A DNA stretch of 64,000 nucleotides from Bordetella genomosp. 11 (GTDB taxonomy: Bacteria > Pseudomonadota > Gammaproteobacteria > Burkholderiales > Burkholderiaceae_B), in the NCBI RefSeq assembly GCF_002261215.1, contig NZ_NEVS01000004.1, forward strand, positions 1,240,001-1,304,000, written 5' to 3'. Under the pieces are notes generated by a model. The model saw only the letters and a program-made list of their open reading frames with translations. It was not told the DNA's origin and did no database searches. A program made the position numbers and the translations under genes. Shown here piece after piece: positions 27,336-35,206 of the stretch; position 1 is the first letter of the stretch; the number at the start of each line of letters is the position of its first letter.

Positions 27336-27539
27336 TCAATTGAAGACCATGATGGGATAGCGACCGGATCGCTGTGCGGCGTGGCGCAGTTGCCGCAACG
27401 CATCGCTGCCTTGCTGTATCGAATTGATCGTCCTGAAATAGGGACCGTAAGTCGTAGACAGGGGGCTGTAAGTAACGGCCGCGCGCAAGACGGTTTCGGC
27501 GCGCGGCCGATATGGACCTCGCCTCGCGAATCGACGAAA
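27336..27539 (-). pseudogene. Decayed fragment of the shared N-terminal effector module
   Basis: On the minus strand a 68-codon open stretch, with no ATG, lies between a TAG (27540-27542) and a TGA (27336-27338). It encodes ETVLRAAVTYSPLSTTYG, then PYFRTINSIQQGSDALRQLR, then HAAQRSGRYPIMVFN. This aligns with the module of NEL copy 1 (THFRDLN, AALRQLR, GRYPTLAF) and of the 226-residue protein (SHFRALH, EALRQLR, GIYPILVF). There is no hrp-box-like site upstream. It is best read as the relic of a fourth effector gene. Confidence 0.6.
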
Positions 27540-27657
27540 CTACCCGGCGACGGCCGCGTCCCCGCGATCCATCGCGCAGCGCAGCCGGCACGCGGAATAT
27601 CGCTATCCGGCGTACCGGACACCCCTGGCTGGTAGGCTATTTCTGGAGAATGGAACG

Positions 27658-28449
27658 ATGGATCTCGGATTGAAAGGCAAGACCGCCATGATCACGGGCG
27701 GTAGCAAAGGCATCGGGCTGGCCGTGGCCAAGGCCTTGATGGCCGAAGGGGTAAACGTGGGCATCGTCGCGCGGGGACGCGCTGGGCTGAATGACGCCAT
27801 GGCGCAATTGGACGGACAGGGCCGCAGCAAGGCTGTAGCGGTGGCGGCCGACCTTATCGACCCCGACCAGGCGGCGGGCGCGGTCACGGCGATCGAGGAT
27901 GCGCTGGGGCCCATCGACATCCTGGTCAATAGTGCCGGCGCCGCGCGCCGGCACGACCCCGAGACGCTGACCGCCGATAAGTGGCGCGCCGCCATGGATG
28001 CCAAGTTCTTTACCTATATTCACACGCAGGACGAAGTGCTGAAACGCCTGCGCGTGCGCAACGCCCCGGGCGCCATCGTCAATATCATCGGCTACGGCGG
28101 CAAGACGCCGACGGTAACGCACCTGGCCGGCGGGTCGGCCAATGCCGCGCTGATGCTGGCCACGGTCGGATCGGCGCATTACTACGCGCGGTTCGGCATC
28201 CGCATCAACGCCATCAACCCTGGCGCCACGGTGACCGAACGCGTCCAGGAAGGCCTGGCCGTGGAAGCGAAGTCGCAGGGGGTCAGCATCGAGGAAGCCC
28301 GCAGGCAGGGCGAAGCCAGCATTCCGCTGGGGCGCTATGCCGAGCCGGAGGAGGTTGCCGATGTCGCGGTATTCCTGGCGAGCGACCGCGCCAGTTATGT
28401 CATAGGCGCGGTGGTCCCGATGACGGGCGGCCTGGCGCCCACGATCTAA
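27658..28449 (+). CDS. SDR-family oxidoreductase with altered catalytic residues
   Basis: 263 residues with a Rossmann fold: the nucleotide motif TGGSKGIG (13-20), the NSAG motif (91-94) and the INPGA strand near 186-190 are intact. The catalytic Ser, Tyr and Lys of classical SDRs are not: the positions align with G145, G158 and N162 (IIGYGGK then HLAGGSANAAL). It may bind NAD(P) but use other chemistry, or be a non-catalytic member. A good ribosome site (TGGAG) precedes the ATG. It lies inside the effector islet, between the module relic and the 226-residue gene, and ends 12 bases from the latter. No sign that it is part of the same regulon. Confidence 0.82.
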   Translation: MDLGLKGKTAMITGGSKGIGLAVAKALMAEGVNVGIVARGRAGLNDAMAQLDGQGRSKAVAVAADLIDPDQAAGAVTAIEDALGPIDILVNSAGAARRHDPETLTADKWRAAMDAKFFTYIHTQDEVLKRLRVRNAPGAIVNIIGYGGKTPTVTHLAGGSANAALMLATVGSAHYYARFGIRINAINPGATVTERVQEGLAVEAKSQGVSIEEARRQGEASIPLGRYAEPEEVADVAVFLASDRASYVIGAVVPMTGGLAPTI

Positions 28450-28461
28450 GTTGCGCTTTTG

Positions 28462-29142
28462 CTACGGACGCTGCGCTGGCGCTTCTGCGGCTTGATTCGC
28501 ATGTGCTTCGATTTCCGCGCGCGACATACCGGCCATTCGAGCAAGGTTCATGGCAGTGGCTTCGAGCCGCCGTTCAGTAGCGGATGGCAGTTTTCGCAAT
28601 GCTTCGAGATGCGCCATGGTCGCGGACATTGAGGGCTGCAATGGCGCAGACAGGGCGGGAACGAAAGGTTCGTGTTCGCGCTGTAACCACGACAAATCAT
28701 CGGCGACACGCCCGATCAGTCCCATGATTTCGTTCTCCTTGCCGGGTCGGCCCGACGGCTGGGCGTTCGGCGCGGCTTTCAAGTCGACAGGTTCGCCAGG
28801 GCGGGCGGTGCGGTCCCGAAGCAGGGTGATGGGCTTGTCGCTGGGCGTGTCCTCGAAGACCAGGATGGGATAGATGCCTTGCTGCTCGCTCTGCTGGCGC
28901 AATTGCCGTAAGGCTTCGCCGGATTTCGGTTGTGCATGAAGCGCCCTGAAATGGGACTCCACTTGGCCTATCGCGTGTTCGGACGGATTGCCGAACACCA
29001 TGAGCTCGGCGAGGTTGGCGAAGTTGGTCAGGTTGCCCGTGTCGCCGGCCCGGTCAGCGCCTGAAGATGAAATCGCCGATACGGCGTTTCCTTCCGGGGG
29101 GAGGGACAGGTCGTTTGGGTTGAATGACGAAGTGATTTGCAT
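28462..29142 (-). CDS. Ligase-less paralogue of the NEL effectors (module-only protein)
   Basis: 226 residues. Residues about 33-160 match the N terminus of NEL copy 2 closely: NFANLAELMVFGNPSE vs NFANVIDIVVVGHPTE, then ALRQLRQQSEQQGIYPILVF, RTARPGEPVD, QPSGRPGKENEIMGLIGRVADDL. The C-terminal 65 residues are helical and end without any NEL sequence; no ligase remnant follows. No Sec signal, polar start (MQITSSFNPN). The ATG at 29142 has GGAG upstream and an hrp-box-like site 30 bases further up. It could be a truncated effector, a separate effector using the same module, or a modulator of the ligases. Function unknown. Confidence 0.7.
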   Translation of the reverse strand: MQITSSFNPNDLSLPPEGNAVSAISSSGADRAGDTGNLTNFANLAELMVFGNPSEHAIGQVESHFRALHAQPKSGEALRQLRQQSEQQGIYPILVFEDTPSDKPITLLRDRTARPGEPVDLKAAPNAQPSGRPGKENEIMGLIGRVADDLSWLQREHEPFVPALSAPLQPSMSATMAHLEALRKLPSATERRLEATAMNLARMAGMSRAEIEAHANQAAEAPAQRP

Positions 29143-29172
29143 GGACGTGTGCTCCAGGTTATTGAAGCGGCT

Positions 29173-29200
29173 TATGTACCCCGTCGCGGATGAAGGTTCT
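29173..29200 (-). promoter_or_regulatory. hrp-box-like promoter for the module-only protein
   Basis: Minus strand: AGAACC, 15 bases, GTACATA. It differs from the hrp-box -35 half GGAACC at one position and matches ACNNA of the -10 half, with the classical 15-base spacing. It ends 30 bases before the ATG at 29142. This is one of the two best matches of the four. Confidence 0.55.
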
Positions 29201-29302
29201 TCCCGCCTGCGGGGCACGATGCGCGGTCTGCCAATATCGGACCTGTCCTCTAGAAGGACGAAGCCGGCATGCCGTTCGATGCGCGCGGGATCGCCTCCAG
29301 GC

Positions 29303-31108
29303 TTACACCATCAGTGCGTCGGCGGGCATCAACGCGGTGCGGCGTTTTTCATCGTCGTCCAGTTGGGGCAAGGCAGGCAGGCCCGCGTCGGCAAGCGCCT
29401 TGTTGGCATGCGGCAGCCACGCCGCGTACTGGATCTCCCGCGATAATCGGGCACTCATTTTCAGCCGTTCGATGTCGTTGTCCGGCAGGCCCAAGGCATG
29501 CAGTCTGTCGGGAACGCGGTATTTGGCAGTTGCCTCATACAGCGTGATGGCGGCGTCGGTGATTTTCGCCGATGCGTCCGGGCCCAGCTGCTGCCGGACT
29601 TCATTCAGGAACGGGCCGAAGTCCAGCAGGAGCCAGGCCGGGAAGCGTTCCTTCTCGGCCTGCCCTATGGCTTCCAATGCCTGGTCGATGTCTTCCGCGG
29701 TGATCAGCGCCATATCGGAAAAGATCATACGGGTGACGGGGATGGGAAGGTTCAGGGCTTCCCGCAGTCCGACCTGATACCCCAGATAGGTTTCCAGCGG
29801 GTCGACGATGTCGTCGGCGCCCAGTTGGTCCTCCTCGGGAAGCTGCCGCTCCGCTTCGGCACGCCGCTGCTCTTGCGCGTACAGTTGTTCGACCTTCGCG
29901 CCAGCGATTTTTTCGAGTTCGTTCATCCTGAAGATGGACAGCGCGACACCATGCAAGTCGGCAAGCCGGCCCTGGTAGCGCCCTTCGCGCACATCGGCCT
30001 CTATCGCCAGCATGGAAAGCTTGTTCCAGGTGGACAAGGCGCCGTCCTGGCAACTACCCGCAGCTTCGAAGCAAGCTTCGAATGCGTCGGCCCGCAACTG
30101 CGCGCTTGCAGGCAACGCGGCCCGACGCAGCCAATTGGCGACCTCGATACGTTGCGCGCCATGCCGTTGCGCGTCTGTGACGGCCAGGAGCACAAGGAAA
30201 TCCTTGAATGCCCCGATACCTTCGCGATCCCGCTCGTTGCGGGCGGCCCGCTCGATGGTAAGCCATTCGTCCGCAACCGTAATGGCGTCCGTGCCCAGCC
30301 ATGGCATGAGCGCTGTTTGCCAGGAATGGTGCGCCGTGGCCTGCTTTTGCCGATCCTGGCGCGCGCGTAATGCGGACAGCGCCGTGCCAAGCGTTTCCAG
30401 GTCTGGCATCTCTATGTCGCGGTTCGCCATGTCGGGCATTGACCTATCGATCGGTCCATAGATTGACCCGTCCTCCCCAGGGTGGACAGAAGGGCTTGTC
30501 TGGAGCGGCAAGGGGGAGGAGCTGCGTGACGGGCCGCAGGTACTCGACATGCGGGGCGTCTCTTCATCCGTGGCAAGGCCGAGGTGCCCCCGCGACAACA
30601 GTATGTCGAGCAGCTCGGCGTTGGTCTTTTGTGCCTGCTGGACGCGCAGCAGCTCATCGGCGAGGGACGCGATCAGGCCGATTATTTCGGGGTTTTCGTC
30701 GGGCCTGCCGGATGGACTCGCGCCTGGCTCGGCGTGCGGATCGATGCGCTCGCCCGGGCGAGCGGTTCGGCCGCGTTCCAACGTGACAGGCTGGTCACGG
30801 GATCGTTCGCGAAAGACGATGACGGGGTAGCTGCCATGCTGTTCCGTCAGCCGGCACAGATCTCGCAGCAGACTGCCGCAGGTCTGTAGGCAATAGAGGC
30901 CCCGGATATGGTGCTCTAGTTGGCCGAGCTCCTGTTCGGTGGGGTGCCCGACCACCACGATGTCGATGACGTTGGCGAAATTGACGAGCCGGCCGGTTTC
31001 GCCGCTGGCGTGCGCAGGCAAGCGCCCCGAGGCAGGCTCCACGCTGCCGCCAGTGGCGTAGGAGGCGAAAGAGGGATATGCCGTGGGTTCTAGGGTGATT
31101 CTTCTCAT
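29303..31108 (-). CDS. NEL-type E3 ubiquitin ligase, putative type III secretion effector (copy 2)
   Basis: 601 residues, the same length as copy 1. The shared N-terminal module is at about 36-160 (LVNFANVIDIVVVGHPTE, YPVIVFRE, RTARPGERID, SPSGRPDENPEIIGLIASLADEL). A Ser/Pro-rich linker follows (about 185-230). The NEL domain occupies about 265-585, with catalytic C353-Q-D355 in GSCQDGALSTWNKLSML, then LYAQEQRRAEAE, PLETYLGYQVGLREALNLPI and ITAEDIDQALEAI. It has no leucine-rich repeats and no Sec signal. Overall identity with copy 1 is moderate, so the duplication is not recent. The ATG at 31108 is chosen because the alternative at 31159 falls inside the candidate promoter. Expected role: ubiquitin transfer in a host cell after type III secretion (family knowledge plus inference). 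Confidence 0.87.
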   Translation of the reverse strand: MRRITLEPTAYPSFASYATGGSVEPASGRLPAHASGETGRLVNFANVIDIVVVGHPTEQELGQLEHHIRGLYCLQTCGSLLRDLCRLTEQHGSYPVIVFRERSRDQPVTLERGRTARPGERIDPHAEPGASPSGRPDENPEIIGLIASLADELLRVQQAQKTNAELLDILLSRGHLGLATDEETPRMSSTCGPSRSSSPLPLQTSPSVHPGEDGSIYGPIDRSMPDMANRDIEMPDLETLGTALSALRARQDRQKQATAHHSWQTALMPWLGTDAITVADEWLTIERAARNERDREGIGAFKDFLVLLAVTDAQRHGAQRIEVANWLRRAALPASAQLRADAFEACFEAAGSCQDGALSTWNKLSMLAIEADVREGRYQGRLADLHGVALSIFRMNELEKIAGAKVEQLYAQEQRRAEAERQLPEEDQLGADDIVDPLETYLGYQVGLREALNLPIPVTRMIFSDMALITAEDIDQALEAIGQAEKERFPAWLLLDFGPFLNEVRQQLGPDASAKITDAAITLYEATAKYRVPDRLHALGLPDNDIERLKMSARLSREIQYAAWLPHANKALADAGLPALPQLDDDEKRRTALMPADALMV

Positions 31109-31138
31109 GGATGTACGGCCGAAGTTGATCTGGCCGCT

Positions 31139-31166
31139 TTCGTAACCCCCGGCACGCATATGTTCA
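31139..31166 (-). promoter_or_regulatory. hrp-box-like promoter for NEL ligase copy 2
   Basis: Minus strand: TGAACA, 15 bases, TTACGAA. GAAC and ACNNA match the hrp-box halves at the classical spacing. The box ends 30 bases before the ATG at 31108, the same distance as for the module-only gene, and this helps to decide the start. Confidence 0.5.
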
Positions 31167-31202
31167 CGCCGGCAGCGCGGCGGCGGACGCCCGAAGGCGT
31201 CG

Positions 31203-31235
31203 GCGCCAGCCCGCGTGCTTATCTTCCGCTGGCGC
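31203..31235. terminator. Hairpin downstream of the gabD-type gene, no U tract
   Basis: GCGCCAGC and GCTGGCGC form a perfect 8-base stem around a 17-base loop, 13 bases beyond the end of the succinate-semialdehyde dehydrogenase gene. There is no run of T on either strand, so intrinsic termination is uncertain. It also lies upstream of the promoter of NEL copy 2. Confidence 0.3.
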
Positions 31236-31247
31236 GGGGCCCGCGGG

Positions 31248-32717
31248 TCAACCCGCGATATCCACGCACAGATACTTCAGTTCCACATATTCATCCAGCC
31301 CGTGGCGCGAGCCCTCGCGGCCCAGGCCGGATTGCTTGACGCCGCCGAAGGGCCCCACCTCGTTGGAGATCAGGCCGGTGTTGATACCGACGATGCCGTA
31401 CTCCAGGCCTTCCGACACCCGCCACACGCGGGCGTTGTCGCGGGTATAGAAGTAGGCCGCCAGGCCGAAGATGGTGTCGTTGGCCAGCTTCAGGGCCTCC
31501 TCTTCCGTGTCGAACTTGAACAGCGGTGCCACCGGGCCGAATGTTTCCTCGCGGGCGAACAGCATGGACTGCGTGACATCCCGCACGACGGTCGGCTGGA
31601 AGAAGGTGCCGCCCAGTGCATGGGTCTTTCCGCCGACCACCACTTTCGCGCCGGCGCGGGTCGCATCCTCGATATGTTCGCGAACTTTCTTGACGGCGTT
31701 TTCGTCGATCAGCGGCCCTTGCGTGACACCCTGTTCGAAGCCATCGCCGACTTTCATCGCGGCCACTTTTTCGGATAGGCGTTGGGCGATTTTGTCGTAG
31801 ATGCCCGATTGCACGTAGATGCGGTTGGCGCAGACGCAGGTCTGGCCGGCGTTGCGGAATTTGGATGCGAGGATGCCGTCGACCGCCTTTTCCGGGTCCG
31901 CATCGTCGAACACGATGAACGGTGCGTTGCCGCCCAGCTCGAGCGATAGTTTCTTGATCGTGGGCGCGCACTGGGCCATCAGTTTGCGGCCGACTTCCGT
32001 CGAACCGGTGAAGCTGAGCTTGCGCACGGTCTCGCTTTCGCACAAGGCGGCGCCGATATCGCTGGAGCTGCCTGTGATGACGTGCATGACGCCGGCGGGC
32101 ACGCCAGCCTCTTCGGCCAGGACGGCCAGGGCCAGGGCCGTCAGGGGCGTCTGCTGGGCGGGTTTGACGATCATCGTGCAGCCCGCGGCCAGCGCCGGGC
32201 CCAGCTTGCGCGTGATCATGGCGGCCGGAAAATTCCACGGCGTGATGGCGGCCGTGACGCCCACCGGCTGCTTCAGCACCATCATGCGCTGGCCGGCCTT
32301 GGGGCTTTGCAGCACTTCGCCGTCCATGCGCTTGGCTTCCTCCGCGAACCATTCCAGGAAGGAGGCGGCGTAGCCGATCTCTCCGGCGGCTTCCGTGACG
32401 GGCTTGCCCTGTTCCGCGGTCATGATGGCGGCGAGGTCTTTCTGGTGGTGCATCATCAGCTGGGCCCAGCGCTGCAGGACGACGGCCCGTTCCTTGGCGG
32501 GCCGGGCCGACCAGGCGGGCAGGGCGGCGGCGGCGCGTTCGATGGCGTGCTCGGTCTCGGCGCGGCCGAGCCGGGGAACCGAGACGATGATCTCGCCGGT
32601 GGACGGGTTGTTCACGGGAATGGTGGGCCCCTTGCCGGCGCCATGCCATTTGCCGTCGATGTAGCAGGCATCGCGAAGCAGGTCGGGTCGTTCCAGTCGT
32701 TGGGTCAGGGAGGTCAC
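31248..32717 (-). CDS. gabD: NAD(P)-dependent succinate-semialdehyde dehydrogenase
   Basis: 489 residues. It oxidises succinate semialdehyde to succinate. The sequence follows E. coli GabD closely along its length: TPWNFPAAMITRK, KPAQQTPLTALAL, FTGSTEVGRKL, the general-base Glu in LELGGNAPFIVFDDAD, and the nucleophile C294 in NAGQTCVCANR, plus the C-terminal GLISNEVGPFGGVKQSGLGREGS. Cytoplasmic. It is divergent from the Bug, dehydrogenase and lyase operon, with an AT-rich inverted repeat between them. No gabT is nearby, so the semialdehyde may come from another route. Confidence 0.92.
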   Translation of the reverse strand: MTSLTQRLERPDLLRDACYIDGKWHGAGKGPTIPVNNPSTGEIIVSVPRLGRAETEHAIERAAAALPAWSARPAKERAVVLQRWAQLMMHHQKDLAAIMTAEQGKPVTEAAGEIGYAASFLEWFAEEAKRMDGEVLQSPKAGQRMMVLKQPVGVTAAITPWNFPAAMITRKLGPALAAGCTMIVKPAQQTPLTALALAVLAEEAGVPAGVMHVITGSSSDIGAALCESETVRKLSFTGSTEVGRKLMAQCAPTIKKLSLELGGNAPFIVFDDADPEKAVDGILASKFRNAGQTCVCANRIYVQSGIYDKIAQRLSEKVAAMKVGDGFEQGVTQGPLIDENAVKKVREHIEDATRAGAKVVVGGKTHALGGTFFQPTVVRDVTQSMLFAREETFGPVAPLFKFDTEEEALKLANDTIFGLAAYFYTRDNARVWRVSEGLEYGIVGINTGLISNEVGPFGGVKQSGLGREGSRHGLDEYVELKYLCVDIAG

Positions 32718-32863
32718 TGCATTCTCCTGGAGAAGGCGGCGGCGCCTGGGCGCGGTGCGCCGTCGCGTAGCGGTTAGGGTCTTGCGCAGGCCGTGGGTGA
32801 TCAGTCCTATGGTAAGCCCAGCGGGAGTCCGGCCCCGGTTTCATCTTGCATCGGAATTTTTTG

Positions 32864-32881
32864 TATGCAAAGATATGCATA
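32864..32881. promoter_or_regulatory. TATGCA-N6-TGCATA inverted repeat in the divergent gabD/Bug promoter region
   Basis: Perfect 6-base arms around AAGATA, in the only AT-rich stretch of this 219-base divergent intergenic region. It lies 56 bases before the chosen Bug start and 147 before the gabD start. The size and symmetry suit a GntR- or IclR-type operator, but no such regulator gene lies nearby. Candidate only. Confidence 0.4.
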
Positions 32882-32936
32882 ACACTCAATAAGGGGCGGC
32901 CCGATCGCTCCGCATCCTTCCATGGAGACACCGAAC

Positions 32937-33914
32937 GTGTTCAAACCCCGGTTTCTTTCCCTGCGCCGATGGCTCCTCGCCGCCGCGGCGCTGTTGCCGG
33001 CGTTGGCCGGCGCACAAGGTTTTCCGGACAAGCCGATCCGGCTGATCGTGCCGTTCGCGCCCGGGGGCGGTACCGACAGCATCGCGCGCGACATGGCGCG
33101 TACGCTGGGTGAAAAACTGGGGCAGGCCATCGTGGTGGAAAACCGCGGCGGGGGCGGCGGCTCGATCGGCGCCAACGTGGTGGCGCATGCTGCGCCGGAC
33201 GGTTACACGCTGCTATTCGCCACGTCCACCTTCGTGACCAATGCCGCGGCGGAAGGCACGACGCTCTATGACGTGGAGACATCCTTCCAACCCATCGCCT
33301 TGATCGGCCGCGGCCCGCTGCTGGTGGTGGCCAACAAGGATGTTCCCGTGGACAGCATCGCGCAGCTGCGCGATCTGGCGCTGAAGAAGCCCAACACTAT
33401 CAACTTCTGCTCCGCCGGCAACGGCAGCATCAACCATATGTCCGGCGAACTGTTCAAGCAACGGGCCGGGGTGCAGATGACCCACGTGCCGTACAAGGGC
33501 AGCGGGCCCGCCACGCTGGATCTGCTGGCCGGACGCGTGCAGGTGTTCTTCGCCACCGTGCCGACCATCCTGCCGCAGGTGAAGGACCATCGCGTGAAGC
33601 TGCTGGCCGTCACCAGCAAGACGCGGTCGCCCCTGTTCCCGGATACGCCCACCATGGCGGAGGCCGGCATCGCGGACTTCGACGTCAGCACCTGGTGGGG
33701 CGTGCTCGCCCCCGCCGGCACGCCGGCGGACGTGGTGAACAAGCTGAACACCGCCGTGAACGAAGCCGCGGCGGCCACCCTGGTACGTCAACGCCTGACC
33801 GATGAAGGCGCGCAATCGTTCAAGGGCACGCCGGCCGACTTCGCCGGCGTGCTGCATAGCGAACTGGCGCTGTGGAAGGGCGTGGTCAAGCAATCGGGCA
33901 TGAAGCTGGATTGA
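32937..33914 (+). CDS. Bug-family (TctC-like) tripartite tricarboxylate transporter substrate-binding protein
   Basis: 325 residues. Sec signal peptide (FKPRFLSLRRWLLAAAALLPALAGA-QG), then the Bug fold: FPDKPIRLIVPFAPGGGTDSIARDMARTL, IVVENRGGGGGSIGAN, APDGYTLLFATST, and HVPYKGSGPATLDLLAGRVQVFF. Bug proteins bind carboxylates such as organic acids or amino-acid derivatives; many are orphans without local TctAB membrane genes, as here. The GTG at 32937 has GGAGA eight bases upstream and gives a typical N terminus; an ATG at 32922 is the alternative. First gene of a set with an isopropylmalate-dehydrogenase-like enzyme and a lyase. Confidence 0.88.
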   Translation: MFKPRFLSLRRWLLAAAALLPALAGAQGFPDKPIRLIVPFAPGGGTDSIARDMARTLGEKLGQAIVVENRGGGGGSIGANVVAHAAPDGYTLLFATSTFVTNAAAEGTTLYDVETSFQPIALIGRGPLLVVANKDVPVDSIAQLRDLALKKPNTINFCSAGNGSINHMSGELFKQRAGVQMTHVPYKGSGPATLDLLAGRVQVFFATVPTILPQVKDHRVKLLAVTSKTRSPLFPDTPTMAEAGIADFDVSTWWGVLAPAGTPADVVNKLNTAVNEAAAATLVRQRLTDEGAQSFKGTPADFAGVLHSELALWKGVVKQSGMKLD

Positions 33915-33960
33915 GCATCGCTTTCGCGGCATCGCGCCCGTCTCCAATCGAGGAAAACAC

Positions 33961-35016
33961 ATGAAAATCGTAGTCCTGCCCGGCGACGGGATCGGTCCTG
34001 AAACCATGGCGGTGGCTGTGGACGTGCTGAAAGCCGTCGACCGCCGCTTCAAGCTGGGCCTGCAGCTGGATTTCGACATCGCCGGCCACGAAAGCCTGAA
34101 GCGCCACGGCGCCACCGTCACGCCGGCGCTGCTCGAGAAGGTGCGGGCGGCCGACGGCCTGATGCTGGGCCCGATGTCCACCTACGACTTCAAGGACGAA
34201 GCCAAGGGCGAAATCAATCCGTCGATGTACTTCCGCAAGAAGCTGGATCTGTATGCCAACATCCGGCCGGCACGCACCTACAAGGGCGTTCCCGTTCGGC
34301 TGGGCGAATTCGACCTGGTGGTGGTGCGTGAAAATACCGAAGGCTTCTACGCCGACCGCAACATCGAATCGGGCGGCAGCGAAATGCTGATCACGCCGGA
34401 CGTGGTCGTGTCGTTGCGGCGGATCACGCGGTTGTGCTGCGAGCGCATCGCGCGTTCCGCCTTCGAACTGGCGATGACGCGCAAGAAACACGTCACCATC
34501 GTGCACAAGGCCAACGTCCTGAAGATCGGCGACGGCATGTTCATCGAGGAATGCCATAAGGTGGGCAAGGAATTCCCCGAAGTGCGGGTGGACGATGTGA
34601 TCGTGGACGCGATGATGGCCCACGTGGTGCGCGCGCCGGACCGCTACGACGTGGTGGTGACGACGAATATGTTCGGCGACATCCTGTCGGACCTGACGGC
34701 GGAAATGTCGGGCAGCCTGGGTTTGGGCGGTTCGCTGAACGCCGGCCGCGATCATGCCATGGGACAGGCCGCGCACGGTTCCGCGCCCGATATCGCGGGA
34801 CAGAACATCGCCAACCCGGCCTCGCAGGTGCTATCGGCCGCCATGCTGCTGAACTGGTACGGCCAGCGCAAGGGCAAGCAGGCCTTCACGGACGCCGCCA
34901 CCGCGATCGAAGGCGCGCTGGCCGAGGCCGTGGCGGCACGCGAGTGCACCCAGGACGTGGGCGGTACGCTGGGCACCCGCGAGACGGGCGCCGCGTGGGT
35001 CAAGCGTCTGGGATAA
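33961..35016 (+). CDS. Isocitrate/isopropylmalate dehydrogenase family protein
   Basis: 351 residues. It is a decarboxylating beta-hydroxyacid dehydrogenase: N-terminal KIVVLPGDGIGPE, substrate-binding LYANIRPARTYKGV, LVVVRENTEGFYADR, the catalytic Lys in TIVHKANVLKIGDGMF, and metal-binding Asp residues in TNMFGDILSDLTAEM, with HGSAPDIAGQNIANP near the nucleotide site. The substrate may be isocitrate, isopropylmalate, tartrate/malate or a homologue; it is not the leuB of a leucine cluster here. A good ribosome site (GAGGA) precedes the ATG, 46 bases after the Bug gene. Confidence 0.85.
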   Translation: MKIVVLPGDGIGPETMAVAVDVLKAVDRRFKLGLQLDFDIAGHESLKRHGATVTPALLEKVRAADGLMLGPMSTYDFKDEAKGEINPSMYFRKKLDLYANIRPARTYKGVPVRLGEFDLVVVRENTEGFYADRNIESGGSEMLITPDVVVSLRRITRLCCERIARSAFELAMTRKKHVTIVHKANVLKIGDGMFIEECHKVGKEFPEVRVDDVIVDAMMAHVVRAPDRYDVVVTTNMFGDILSDLTAEMSGSLGLGGSLNAGRDHAMGQAAHGSAPDIAGQNIANPASQVLSAAMLLNWYGQRKGKQAFTDAATAIEGALAEAVAARECTQDVGGTLGTRETGAAWVKRLG

Positions 35017-35206
35017 TCGGCCCGCCGCGGCCGCGGCGATTGTTATTGATGAATACGCTTCATCGATGTGTGGACGCGGCTTGCGATTGACCTGGGGCCG
35101 CCAGCTGACTAGACTGCAACGGCCGCGCCGCGCGGGCGCCAGCCCGCGCCGACGCGCGTGGCGGGCCGCCACGGCCCTGCAATCAACGCGTATACGAGAC
35201 ATCATC

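Noticed and set aside
27307..27622. Two minus-strand open frames with ATG starts (27307-27591 and 27269-27622)
   Set aside because: They overlap the module relic in other frames, and their Arg/Ser-rich translations match nothing; the relic's own frame has the homology.
22688..31108. Leucine-rich repeats in the NEL proteins
   Set aside because: I looked for the LxxLxLxxN pattern in the N-terminal halves and found none.
31109..31159. Start of NEL ligase copy 2 at 31159
   Set aside because: That ATG falls inside the hrp-box-like promoter (31139-31166) and lacks a ribosome site.
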